Origin: Albula goreensis
Taxonomy: Eukaryota; Chordata; Actinopteri; Albuliformes; Albulidae
DNA: 64,000 nt
NCBI GenBank assembly: GCA_022829145.1
Contig: CM040742.1
Coordinates: forward strand, 17,760,631 to 17,824,630
Reading direction: 5' to 3'
The notes under the pieces were generated by a model. The model searched no databases. It saw only the letters and a list, made by a program, of their open reading frames with translations, and was not told where the DNA came from. The position numbers and the translations under genes are program-made. Shown here piece by piece: positions 1-14,319 of the stretch; the first letter of the stretch is position 1, and every line of letters starts with the position of its first letter.

Positions 1-1538
1 AAGGTTTAATGTTCAAGATTCATTCTTCTTCTTTCTTTAATCTTTCAGAACATGAACAATGTCTGTTCTGTGAAATCAAGTCCAATTTGAAATAACCTTC
101 TTATTGACAGGGGCAACATTGGAGGTCAAATTTATGTTGCAAGTAAGATGAGCTCCCGAGGGAGGGAGATCTCATACTTTTACTGGTGTAAGTAAATTTA
201 ATAAGTGTACTACACTTCATCAGAGATCTGGCGAATATTCAACAGTTACACCTTTATAAATGATTAATGACCTTTGACCATTGGATGTAGGGTAATGCAG
301 TTGCTTCTACTGATCTGCAAGTGACCCTGAGCTCAAAAATAAGTTAAGCCATGGCATCATCCCACAAGGGAACTGCTGTGCTATAAGTCATAATCATTGC
401 CATTATTTTTTTCAATGGATGTGTTGAAATACGATTCCCAAAGTCCAAGCGTTGTTTGGTCGCCACAGCGTCTCTTCAGGAATAATCCTACTCAGCTTTT
501 CAGCCTTTTCTCACATAGACTGAAATCTAAATGGAGCCCACTGGAGGAGAGTAATGGATCCACAGTAATGGGTCATAATCACACTAAGATAAAGACCACA
601 TGAAATTCCCTCAGATGGAGCTCTGCTGTGGTAAACAGGATTGTCGCAGAAGCACATACAAAGAAAAGAGAATAAAATAGCAGATTTTCTGTAATGCAGC
701 TGTGCACTGCGGTTGAGCATTATTTTCTTCTCAGCGTTTACAATAACATTGGTGGAATGCTGCTAAGCAACAGAGAAACAATGCTGTGACATCTGATTTC
801 ATTTGCACCTTTGTGCAATCTTTTTTGTGAGAATACCTCTGTGAGAAAGAATGTGTGAAAGCATGTATTAGTGGGTTCTGACATTTTTGTAGGTTAAGGA
901 CCGAACATATTTCAGAACAAATATGCAGATAAATTCAATGGAATTCAACAGAAACATGCAATTATTAAACAAAAAAAAATGTGTGTGTGTGTGTGCATGT
1001 ACCTACCTCTATGAAAATTAGGGATAGAACAAGACAGAAACAAACACCCTGGCCTTTTAGGTTATCTATGTGTTAACACAGCATGGACATAGAGGATGAC
1101 TCACATGGTTATTGTGGAGGGAAGTCTTTGGGGAATTGTAATGCCATGCTAAAGTACAAGAACATAAAGAACTGCTCGTTTCAGACAACCATTTCAAACA
1201 TGTGTGATGAGTGTGATGTGAATATGTCCCTCAGTGGTATCAGTAACAGAGGCCTTGCTAGGCTTGCGTTGATGCATTTGAAAGATGCAGAAGAGAGCGT
1301 GCCCAGATTTCCTTCCCAGTAGCTGCTGTTTGTAGCTTTGTATCTGCCCCTGTCAGAGGCACACAGTATCAGTAATGTCGCAGATGTCAGGCTGCCTGTA
1401 GTGTGCTGTTGTCATGGAGTTCAGCGACTTCTCAGACCACACTTCTCTCAGAGCACACGGGTTTGTTCAGGAAGACAGTGCTGATTGGACTACTGATGGT
1501 ATTCTCTATGAGCACACATTCTGCCAGTGTTCCTACTT
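1..1538. other. non-coding, nothing recognised
   Basis: AT-rich sequence with only short chance frames and a small (GT)n run near 979-996. Confidence 0.7.
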
Positions 1539-2615
<1,077 letters not shown>

Positions 2616-2705
<90 letters not shown>

Positions 2706-2715
2706 AACACAAACA

Positions 2716-2813
<98 letters not shown>

Positions 2814-2820
2814 CTCACAC
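2616..2820. repeat. long compound (CA)n microsatellite
   Basis: About 205 bp, mainly (CA)n, interrupted in the middle (2699-2730) by a few ACACAA units and a short CT run. It is one of the longest dinucleotide tracts in the window. Confidence 0.98.
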
Positions 2821-4339
2821 TTTCCATGTACCTAACATCTCCTGCATCAGTGAACACTGTTGCTGCTAGGTATACTTTTCATTTCTGAGACTAATCTTCA
2901 TTATTTTCCAGTGCACGATACACTTGGGCAGACAGTGTGTTCTTTCCTGGGTCTGCCAGAGGAGACACATAAACCACTGGTTGTTGGAAAGCAGCTTCCA
3001 CCCTCAAATGTTGAGAATCCACAATACATAAAATCAAGGCTGCGCACAGCTGTCCAGGCCTGTACTTGATTTGGGAGGTCTGAATGTCATGGTGACAAAC
3101 GTGGTTTATTCTGTACTGCATAAATGTCATGTTCCTTTCACCTCAGAGCTAAATCTGTCATAACACCACGACAAATCAGTCTCTGTTTTCATTTCCAGGA
3201 TAAGTTTCTCCCGATTTCCATTTCTGTGAAATCTTCAAAACCAAGGGTAGTAGTGTGAGGAGGATGTTGACAGAAGTAATCGTGCAGTGTGTGTGCATTG
3301 GAGAATCATATCTGATGTTCAGCTAGAGATGAGGCAGAGCGCAGTTAGCTGCGTTAGTCTCAGGAAAGAGGAATGAGGTCTACTTTCATCAGGGAAGACG
3401 GATGTATACCCAAACTACCCTGTGTTTAGAGGGAGCTTGTAGCTGTTTTTTGTATTGAATTATCTGTTTGCGTGTTTATCTGTTTGTATTGCTGATGCTG
3501 AAAGAGGATGTAGCTGTGTCCTGATTTAGACAGATTTTGGTGTTTTGGAGAAAAAATATACATATTTGTTTGAAAATGTTTTCTTCATCGAAATGCGTCA
3601 TTCCTCTAGTTTGGCCACCGTCAGAGATTTGTACTGACACCCAAAGCCTGGCAAGTATTCAGCACCACGAACAGCGCTGCACCCTCACTTAAAGGCTTGA
3701 TCTGTATTCACAGAGAACCAAAAAGGGAACCTGAGGCTCACTGCTAGCCAATTAGAAAAGACAAAGACAAACTAAGAACTACATAACCAGCAATAGCACA
3801 CAATTTGAAATGATGCATTTATTTTGTAAGCAACCAAAATTCAGCTTTTTGGATAATTGTATGTATGGGAAAACATTTTGTGAAGTGATTGCAAAGTAAT
3901 TATAAATAAAGTATTGCATCATTAAAATATATAATTCTCTTATTTGAGAGCCCTGCTGAGTCCCTTACATTTTATACATTGCTTTATGATGACTTGAGCT
4001 TTTACAGTTCAAAATGATCTTTGATTTTAGACAGTTGAATACTTGCTGAAGTAGCCGGATCTGATGTAAATCTTCAAGAAGAATATATTTGAATTTTTCC
4101 ATCACCAGCACGTAGACTGGGAGAAACCAATCTAAACCAATATAAAAAGTCTGATTCTCTGGGCTCAAACTGAAGCAACGAGTTTAAAGCTAAAGCACAC
4201 TGACCCATGCACAGAGAGAGGGTAAATGAACTGGGTTACATGTATAGTAGTGTGCATGGAACATCTTTGGCTTAGTTTACATTCAAAATAGAGTACAAAA
4301 CAACACAAAAGCTGCCTCCACCACAAAATATAGTTTTCA
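2821..4339. other. non-coding, nothing recognised
   Basis: No gene or repeat recognised between the CA microsatellite and the Tc1-like remnant. Confidence 0.7.
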
Positions 4340-5060
4340 GTACTTGGTGTCTAACATTTGACTTTATTACAGCTTCCATTCTTTTTGGGCTTGCTTTAGG
4401 TTTTTCAAAGACATCTCAGGGGAACATGTTCCATGTGGCCATTCCATTGTTCTGAGAACACCAGCAGCTTCTTTGTTTGATAAGAATATCATGGTCTTCT
4501 TAGTGGTCTGCTTGGAGGTAGTTTTCTTGCTGTAGTATTGATTTGTTCCCAAACATTTTCCAGAGGGTTCTACATGACATATTAAGATGTGTTTGGATTT
4601 ATCAGCATTCATATTCATGATGCCCTCAGATCACTACCTCCATCAGCACAGTTTCCCATCCTCAGACCTGCACTGATCCTCCATCATGCTTGCCTGGAAT
4701 TTTTAGGGGCAACAGATGGCTGATGGAGCAATGAAAGAGCAATGTCCAAAACCATCAAATTTAGACTGAACAGTCCATAAAATCTGACTCCATGTCTCAG
4801 GTGTCCAGTTTCAGTGTCTATTTCCTTTTTGATAGTGACACATGCTTCCAGACTCATAGTTTTGAGTTTTTGTTGCACAATGGAGGGATCGACAGAAACA
4901 CCTGTTCATTCTCTCTGATCTGAGGCAAGACTGGACCTTCATTTTTTCCAGCCCCTCAAAGATGAAAGGTTTAGGAAGTCTATATCTGATGGTGACAGTT
5001 GGTGGTCTTCCAGCCTTGCTCCAGGTCATGTTGGAGTCCCATTTTCTCTTCTATCTTGCA
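4340..5060 (-). mobile_element. decayed Tc1-like DNA transposon
   Basis: Reading the minus strand in shifting frames gives blocks in Tc1/mariner transposase order. First comes a GRPPTV-like segment near 5000 and a segment resembling the DNA-binding region (VQQKLKTMSLEA, about 4840-4880). Next is ILWTVQSKFDGFGH near 4760, corresponding to the family's VLWSDESKF block, with the catalytic Asp apparently lost. Then comes KHDGGSV near 4670, followed by a QQENY-like and an EWPH segment near 4440-4500, corresponding to the QQDND and EWP-SPDLNP blocks. Several stops and frameshifts separate these blocks, so it is not active. I cannot see clear terminal inverted repeats. The assignment rests on block order and is moderately secure. 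Confidence 0.6.
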
Positions 5061-8000
5061 ATCCTTTTTTGAACTCCAATTTTGGACTTAGACTTAACAT
5101 TATACCTAGTGTTGGAGATGTTTGTGTAATTTTATGATACATGAATATAGTTTAACAGACTAGTAGCATTTTTGAGATCATTTACTTCTGCTCTCAGAAT
5201 TAAAATAGTGCACATAGGGCAGCTGTACATCTATGGAGAAAAGGAAGCATTATGTTCTTGAGTCGCTAATTAACTCCACAGCCTGTTGCACTCACTCTGC
5301 ACTGTACATAAGGTGATGAGTTATTTCTGAGATCCTCTTATAAATTAATCATAAAAGACTCATAATCCTAATTTCCCCAACACAGCTGTGATACTCTTAA
5401 CCCAGAAAAAAAAAAAAAAGAAAACTTCTAGCTGCAAAGAATTAATTGCTAATATAGTTAAAAATATTTTTTAAAGATTCAGCAATTCATGTGAAGGTCA
5501 AGAGACCAAGAATCCTGGCATTATAATGTATTTAATGAGAAAATACTGAATATTTCTTGATCCAAGCTCTCTGTATAGGGAATGTCCACAAATAAAATAT
5601 AATAAATATAACCTGATTAGCAACAGGTTACATAGATAACATTGACCATGAAAACATTCATAGGAAAAACATATATTGCACAAACAGATTGTATATGGAT
5701 GTATTGAGCTAATAAACAAATAAAATTTAAAACAGGTTAATTACAGTTTTATTTTCTAGCCTATTTTCCAGAAAATGGCTAAATAAACTTTACACATTTA
5801 AGAGTATTTTTCATTCTCTACAGAGATGGTGGGCCCGTGTGTATCAAAATGTTTGCTTCTGTCTTGTTACTAAAGAAAATAAATGGTTTTGTTTTCATGT
5901 TGTGTGTTCTTTATCAGAGACACCGCTTACTGTAGAACCTTGGATATTTTGTCATAGAGGATTGCTACACATCTATGTCAACAGAACATATGACTTTGTT
6001 TGGTAGTGTGTAAATGACATCATGATGCCAGCATGCACATCTTGTGTGAATGGCATCAGAATCCCTGGAGTGCAGCCTAAGTCGGAATTCCTGTGTAGCC
6101 TCCAGACAGGCTAATAACGCTGCATTGGGGAGTCCATAGAACAAGTCTGTTTTTTTTTCCTGTCTGGGAATTTGATTATTCCAGATCAGCCATTTCCATT
6201 CATTTTCTATACATTTCCAGGGTTTCAGAATACATGCCAAGGGATATTCATTCCCAGTTAAAAAGGGAAAGTCATGTTTCTTATTCATTAACTATGTCAT
6301 GGAAACCACTTTGTGTGGTTCACATTGTATGAAAATGATGTTGGCTTTTGCTGTAGTCTCTTGGTGTTTTTTTACTCGGTAAACGTATTGATATCACCTA
6401 CAGACAGAATCACAGATAAATCACAGTGATTACTGTGACAGGTTTCTTGGAATGCAGTGTAGGAGTATCAAATTGCAATGAAAAACAATATGAATGCAGG
6501 TAACGTTTGGATTATTAAGTGATTGTGTGTACAATGAATGATAATTGCTCTGTTGTAATAATAGCTCCTTCATATTTTTTGAAACACACAGAGAGAGAAA
6601 GAGAGAGGGACTTTTGACAGTTTTGGAGTTATTTTTCCTTGTGGTGGGAAAAGCTTGGTAGGAAGATAATGACGACAGTTTTTGTGCCATTCAACCAGGC
6701 TATAATTGAATGAGTCACCATACTGTTGCTTTTAGCTTTCTTTAAGAATGGATCGAATTGTACTTAACACAGAGGGAAGCAGTCAGCATAAATGTTGGGG
6801 AAGGAAAATCAATGGAAATTTGCATACAGAAAAGTGTCTTTAATCATGTTCATTTAGAGTGTGGCTGGTTTTGCTCACTGGTGGTAGATTGTTCTATGAG
6901 GGGGTGGGGGTAGCAGCCGTGGTTGTGGGGGGGGTGAGGACTGAATTCATTTGAATGCTTAATGGTTCAGGTTTACATGGCTGGTACCCTGTTTTGGTAG
7001 GGTTCATATGGTGTGGAGAACGAAATGCATATGTATCCTCTGATAGGCTTTTATGAATATGTTAATCTCACTTGTCAGGCTATACATCTGTCATGCATGA
7101 GCGGTCCAGCAGGGTCTCTCTGATAAACTCATATAGAAGAAGCTCAAGCCCGCCACCCATGCAGTCTTCAAAGACGCTTCAAGTGTTTGCTTTTCCCATT
7201 CCACCCCTGACCTGCAACTACATACAATCTGTCAGTGCCTGACCACCAGGTTTAAATAGCACAGTCTGATCATGTGATGCTAGAACAGTCTATTTAATTG
7301 CAAAGGCCAGGTGAGTCTATTGAGCTATCACGTGTTATCAGTGACTGCTGTGTTATGACTTCTAGTAAACTGACTCATTTTGGGATTTGTGAAGCCTAAC
7401 TTTCCTATTCTCCCAGATATGTGAAGTAGTGGTTTTTGGGGTTGTGGTCTAATTATCTTCATGTCAAAGCACAAGTGGAGAGACTTTGGTCATACAGATG
7501 CTCTGTAGCACACTCCCCAATCAACTGATATCTCAGGTATTCTGTCCAAACAAGATATAAATTTGCAATAAGGCACTGAATGTATTTGTACATTTCAGAA
7601 AATCAGCAACAGTGAAACATCAGAGAGAGCAGCATAAAAAAAAAAAAATCAATATCTATCTATGTTCCGATCAATGTTTCAATAGTGTGATGATGTGTGC
7701 TTTTATATAATGGTGACAGCGCCTGTTACTGCCTGCAAACATAAATATATGACATACAAATAGACCACAACTGCAAAATTCATGCTGAAGTGCTGGTTGC
7801 ATTATGACATCACTGCTGTGAGACTTCTCTTCTTCCTCACCAGTTGCACCAAAATGATAAAGTTGGGTTATAGCATCATCTGGTGGAAGTAATGTGAAGA
7901 GGGGGTGGAGTGCTGACAGTGAACGGCTGCATGAGTCAATGGTTGAGCCGATTTCCAATTAAATTCAGTTTTAGTATTAATGGCAATGTGGATCAATGGC

Positions 8001-11000
8001 TTTGTAACTGGGACCTTTGTAATATCATTTTTCAGTCACAAGGATTTTGTCCAAAAACATTAAAAATTCATTAAAACTGTATGCATTACAAGATGCTTGG
8101 CCCCTTGGTTTTATTATTAAATATCATTTTATAAATTATTCATCACCCACCTCCAATTATTTAATATCCAGCTCAATAAATTACCTCTCATTATAATCCT
8201 TTGTCCTATTCTGTCTGTTGACATATGATGTATGAGTACTTACTTTATATCCATTAAGATGGATACATACATATTTATAGATATATAAATACATATATGC
8301 AAGAAAAGCATCTATGACTGAGAGGATATATTGAAAAATTTGCTTCTGAAACAGCTTTTTAATGGTTTACTAAATATGTTAAATACATCAAGTATATTGC
8401 AAGTCACCAGTAAACTTGACTCTCGCAGGAACATCGATTCTGCCACAAGGGGGAACAAGTTTACCATTGCCTCAAGTATGACTGTTATTGTTGTACTGTG
8501 TCTTTACTTAATGGTATTTTGCCATTTTTATTTTTTAATTTATTCTTTAATTTATATTTTGTTTTTTATTTATTTTCCTTTCCCATTGTATTACCTTTTT
8601 CAAACAAGGCAAGTTTGTAACGTTCTCCCATGGGCAGTAACATGTGTGTAATGTAATGTAACTGTCCAGTTCTTAAGGTTACTGAGCAAATGAAGGCATT
8701 TGTTAGTGTTCGGCAGTGTCATAGCTGTGTGTTGGTGTTAGTCTGCACTGTTCTTAACATATTGCGGGAAATCCATAGACCTTATTCCCAGGGGCTAGAT
8801 TTACTGGTTACTGATTTACTGGTAACCTGCAGATATTCTGACAATTCAAGTTTTGCACCTTCAGTTTTGCACCCCTAATCTAAAATCTGACTGCACTTCA
8901 GATTTTCTGCACAGCACCAAGACCATAGGTTTCTCATTGCTTACCATGAAGTGTTCTATTGCTGAGGTTCCCTCCCTCTTTAACACCAGCTACATACACA
9001 GCAGCCTTTGACCTGGCAGGAGAGAATGTTTAGTGGCCTGTGACCTGAGTCCCTATGCTCAGAACCCCTTAGTTATTGCCATGGTAAAAGCTTGCTTTTT
9101 AAACCCCCGTGTGCCCCCTGGTGTGGACGGGCCAGAAGGCAGTCTTGCTGTCTGCAGCTCGCGAGATCAAAGCCTCGCATGCAACCATAAGGCAGCCTCA
9201 GAGTCCTTAACAAATATAAAAACCTCCCTTTTCCACAGGCACAAAAACATGTTACCGATGGTTTTGGTAGTGGTGGGATATTGAGTGCAGTGTTATGTAA
9301 AACTTGGCTCATAATAATGACAATCACATGGCAGTTTTGAACTGATTTACAAATTATCTTGTTGTACACAAATTGCTGTTGTACACAAAAAAGAAAAGAT
9401 AAACCAGCCATATTCTTTCTCTTGTGCTTGAAACTTCTACATATTTTACTGGCCAGCTTAAGCATTTTGTAGGACACTTACTGGGACAGAGATGCATACT
9501 TGACTTTTTAATAGACTCTTCTTGCTGTTTTTCATCCATCACTTCTAGTAGTTTGAAAATGATAATGCACAATGATCCAAGTGTGAAAATACATGTTAAT
9601 GAATATCTGTGTGTTTTGAAAACACAACTTGCTCCCAACATGATGTTCCACATGCTAAGATGAACATTCTTGCATACAGTAAAGATATGACATAACCACA
9701 GAGACACTGAGAAAATATTTTCCAAATAGTTCCATGTACAAGTTTCATGAGTTTTCAAGTTTTCATTAGTTCAACTATATTCAGAGTATTTCTACAATTG
9801 AAAGCAGGCTGTAAACATGGCTGTAGTGGTAATTTGATGTTCTTCTATTAGGCTAAAGAAAATGTAGACTAGAAAGAAGGTATGTTTGTTGTGAGGTAGT
9901 TAGACATCCATAGCATTGCTAGGACCGTGCGTAGTGTGGGAGAGTCACAGAGCAGTGCTGGCCTCTGTCAGGAGTCTCTGTCACTCTGACTAATCCACTC
10001 TACATGTCTAATAGCCTCCTCAGCACCATAACAAGGCTAATCCCATGGCTGGAGGCACGGTTTACCCTGCTGTGAAAGGAGGTCAAGTGCACAGCCATTT
10101 CAGATGCAATCATTCTCCCAGAGGCGTGTATCCTATGAAGGCCCAAGGAAGACAGCTACACACACTGTGAGAGATTAAGTGTGGGCACAGTACACACTTA
10201 CACATAAACTCTCAGAATTTGATGCTGTGACATCATCAGCCCCCAGCCCTCCCTTTTTTTTAGCCAAGTTAAAAATACTGATTCGTCAGGGAACATGAAC
10301 TCAACAAATTCAACTATAATAATAAGAATAAAAATTATAATAAGAATTATGATAAGAATAATAAGCAATAATAGTCATGGTTCTGACAGTAGCAGTAGTC
10401 AGTAGCAATGATGGTTATAGTAGTATCAGCTATAGTAATATCTTCATTGCCATCTTCATCATCTTGTAATTTTTCTCAGCACTGTACTCAAAACTGAAAG
10501 AATTTTCACTTCTTTTTTTACATTTTCCATGACCTGCAGTGGTAAATACACAGGGCTTACAACGATGGCTGATTGCTCATACTGTAATGCTTTCAAGACA
10601 GTGGCAACCTACAGGCCTTCCACAGTATCTCAACAATTGCGTATTCCTCTGAGGATCTCACAAAGGAAATACAAGCCATCCCGCTTTACAGGACTTCACC
10701 TCCTCCCCTTGGGAAACATGGAGAGAAAGCAATGAGGTCAAGTGACAGCATCACAAAAGGATGGAACTGTGCCGTTTGACTTTGTGAAAACGATACAACA
10801 CGGAAGCGTATGACCAAAGATAAAGGGAGCATTTTCAGATATTATTTAGCGCAGGAAACATTTCCAGTGGCAGTGTGTTGGAAGTTTTTTTTGCTATTAT
10901 TATCATCGATGTATTCACAACTCATCATCGTTCTTGGAGTCCGTCCATGAGTGATCTGATATGGGTGTTACCCCGCTCTCATTCTTTATGTTCCATAATG

Positions 11001-14000
11001 TCCGATTCGGCACATGGAAATAGAAGAGATATTATTCCCTGTGTCACATGCATACATGGTGTCCCACATTGCGTCACTCATGGCTCCCTTCCGGTTCTGT
11101 TACCACTATGACCCAAATACTTCAAATCAACCACATCTTTCAAAATGTTCTTGCAAACAAAAGAATCACAAAAGCTAAATGGGATAAATTAATATCCATG
11201 AAGCATATGAAACTTATTCAGTAATAATAATCACAACATGCAAACCCATTAGTTGTACTCTTCTATTGAATCATAGGGCACAAATCTGTATTCTTGCCTC
11301 AAACTTTTTTTTTCCTTGGTATTTAATGAAAATGTCAACTTTCTTGGTGCCTCAGCTGAGCTAACTTTTTTCATGGTAACAAATTAATCACCTATAGGAA
11401 GACTCTGAGCTTGACAGAAAAGTGAAATGTCTTTATCATCTCTCAATGGTTTTCACTGCTGGTATGTAAAGTTTTAATCACAGTGTATTGCTGTGCGTAA
11501 GCTTTAAGATGGATTCCACGGGTTGGCAAGATAAATAAATACCCTGCTGATTGATAAACACAAGAGCCCACCCTTTACACACATGTTAAGCTTTTGAATT
11601 AAACGCTGACAGGTTCCCACCCACTGACACATGATGCAGCTCTCTCCGAATGAGAAAACCCAGGCAAAACTCAAGGCAGGCATTTTGTGTTTGGTTTTAT
11701 GAGACTTCATTTAATTGGCAGATACCACTTGAATCCTAGACACCCAAAACTGTATGTATATATCAACATGAAATGGTCTTCAAAAGTCTCTCAGGCATGA
11801 AAAACCCATTAAACTTCATTGCAGTGCTTTCATTTCTCACCTCAAACAAAGACTTTTCAGGTCAGGGATTGAATACAATCAGAAAGTAAACCAATCAAAG
11901 CAACCAAGCCAAAACAGAGAGGAATCTGATTGCAATGTGAACTCCATGACAAAAATGTAGCTTCATACTGAAGCCATATCCACAAATCCATGCCAGCGGT
12001 AATGGGAATGCTCTTCGGCCTTGCTCCAAGGTTGGTGGAAATTATCAAATGAATTGTCAAACTGGTCAAATAAACATTCAATCAATAAACACCACAATGT
12101 AAACACCTTTTCAGGAGGGGTGGCCTTGCAGGGTGGAGTAGATCCCTTTAATCAAGAGACTCAAGTGAACTTTAAATGGAGCCCTTTTAGTAACGTTTCA
12201 ACATCACTGAATGGCACGGATTTTCCCAACCTCATTTGTGGTTTTGGGCATTGTTTGCCTTCAGGCCTGCAGAGGGAGGCAGGGTTTGATTTTGATTCCT
12301 GTGTTTGCCTGAAATGACCTGCAGAGTTCTGATATGAACACAAGATGAGGAGCCATCTTGAGGGCGCCATTGATTCTGAGTATTACTGTGGCTGGTAGAA
12401 CTGTGGCCTGCAAATATGAGGGAACTCAAGGTGACCAGGGGCACCCTTCAAGCATCAAGATGTTCCCTCAAGATATTACCACATTCAAGGACTACGACAC
12501 TTTCATACACACTGATAACTGAATTAAAATTTATGAAAAAAAGTTTTTAAGGTCATTAAGATAAATTCAAACTCAAAGCATATTTTTCTATATGTTTGGT
12601 TTATTTTTCAAAGCAAGTTTCTTCACATCAGCTTTTCTATAGCGATTAGTAAGCACCTGTTTTTTCAGCATATTTTAGCCTGTGATCTCCCTGCCCCACC
12701 CCTTATTACCTCATTCCACTCCGATCTCCTTTGTTTTGAAATAAATAAATACATTTATATACATTTTAAGTACATGTAGTGTTTAGCTAGGGCAGAATCT
12801 GCATAACTGTGTTTTCCCTTCCCAGTGAGCTTTATTAAAATAGCATGTCTGGACTAATTATGCAATAAATTATCCCAGCATGGTACCAACTGCCAGCCAA
12901 CTGCCATTCTCTGGAGAACAGTATGATTTTAACTCCTCTTCTGTGTGGAACAGTGATTTGAGACCTAGACAGGGGCTTATGCAGCCATAAAGATGCAAGC
13001 TTAAGGAGACTAAGCTAAAACAACATTGTGGGGAATTTGGTTATATGCCTGTTTTGTTGTAATGAGTCCCCTTAACAGGAAATTGTCTTTGAATAATTCA
13101 TTGTCCTCAATATCAATTAATTTCATGTTAGTTTGTTACACCTAAATGTATTTGTTTCACTCAATGGAACTTGATAGCAGGCACAATTTCATTGCAGAAC
13201 ACAGAGGTGCATTAATGGGGCCAGACTACCCTACTGCCTGCTTAAATGTTCATGCAGTGATGCCTTCGCAGATTTACTTCATTATTTTAATGTGACATCA
13301 GGCCTTTTCATCATGGTGACATTGTTAGTATTTGGATGTGCGCATCCTTACCATGGCCCACCAGTGGCAGTGTGTGTCTCCAGCAAAGTTCTGGATATGT
13401 GGCAGATTTGATGACATCTGTTTGGACAGAAGCCTCAGTCACCTCAACACATTCACAAACTTTAGCCAGCTAACTCCTGAAGCCTGCCTCATTTTAGACA
13501 ATATATATATATTATACTATTCTCCCTGTGGATAGATTCATAATTTAATCACCAAACAATGGATTCGAACTGGTATAACCAACAAATTTAACTTTTTAAG
13601 GACTCATTTATAGGAAAACAGTGTATCTTAATGGCAGTACAACAGTACCCCATAAAAGCACATTTAAATCATTGCTAAACTATGCAGTCTGATGCATTTC
13701 CCCCTTAGGAAGTGAAATGATGATCCTTATTGTGATTTCCACTGTCACAAAGACACTCTTGCTGTGAGTGACATGTGAGGCTGGTAGGTTTACCTTGCTT
13801 GTATTCTTCACACTTACAATTTCTATCTATGCTGTCATTTTACTAAAATCCCTCTGCTTTGGATAGTTAATGTGTTTAAGCTGATGTATAGTGTACATTT
13901 CAGCTTTTGTATGACTGGCATCCTGAAAACACTTTTGTGACAGACTACTGTTGTCTTTTCTTGACAATAATTGGAGTGATCCCACCCCTTTCCTTGGGTT

Positions 14001-14157
14001 ATGGTTTTTGTTTGTTTTAGATAGACCGAAAGACTACTGCATCTTCTCTAACTTCTTGGGATTCTTATTCAGTCACAAAGCAGAAGAAAGTTACCCAATC
14101 TGAGGTTTCAGTCATGTCACTTCTTCCTTAATTTTTATACCATGTTTGGATTTCCAG
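5061..14157. other. gene-free AT-rich region
   Basis: Nine kb without a supported gene. It holds short poly(A) runs (about 5407 and 7639), a G-rich patch (6900-6940) and an AAT-rich low-complexity stretch (10310-10480). The open frames are short and lack family motifs or paired splice sites. Confidence 0.6.
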
Positions 14158-14319
14158 GTGGAATACGAAGCCGATGCAGTATCAATATCAAAGGCCGATT
14201 CAGGCACTTACCAGTACATAACTGCAGATGATCAGTCTTCATTTGACACAGAGCTGTCGCTGAAACTGGAATCGCCTGATTCATTAAATCTACAGCTCTA
14301 TGAGATTCCTTGGATCCAA
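14158..14319 (+). CDS. orphan exon candidate, unknown protein
   Basis: This is a 162-bp open stretch of exactly 54 codons in phase 0, bounded by a TTTCCAG acceptor (AG 14156-14157) and a GTAAGG donor from 14320. The translation begins VEYEADAVSISKADSGTYQY and ends LQLYEIPWIQ. It is acidic and serine-rich with balanced, non-repetitive amino acid use, unlike the random frames nearby. I do not recognise the family. No partner exon is visible within several kb on either side, so it would belong to a gene with long introns, be an exon of a non-coding transcript, or be chance. It is reported because both splice sites are good, the length is divisible by three and the composition looks coding. Confidence 0.4.

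Noticed and set aside
9033-9758. Overlapping frames of 80-134 codons on both strands
   Set aside because: Composition is random-like, with no motif, splice pattern or neighbour supporting any of them.
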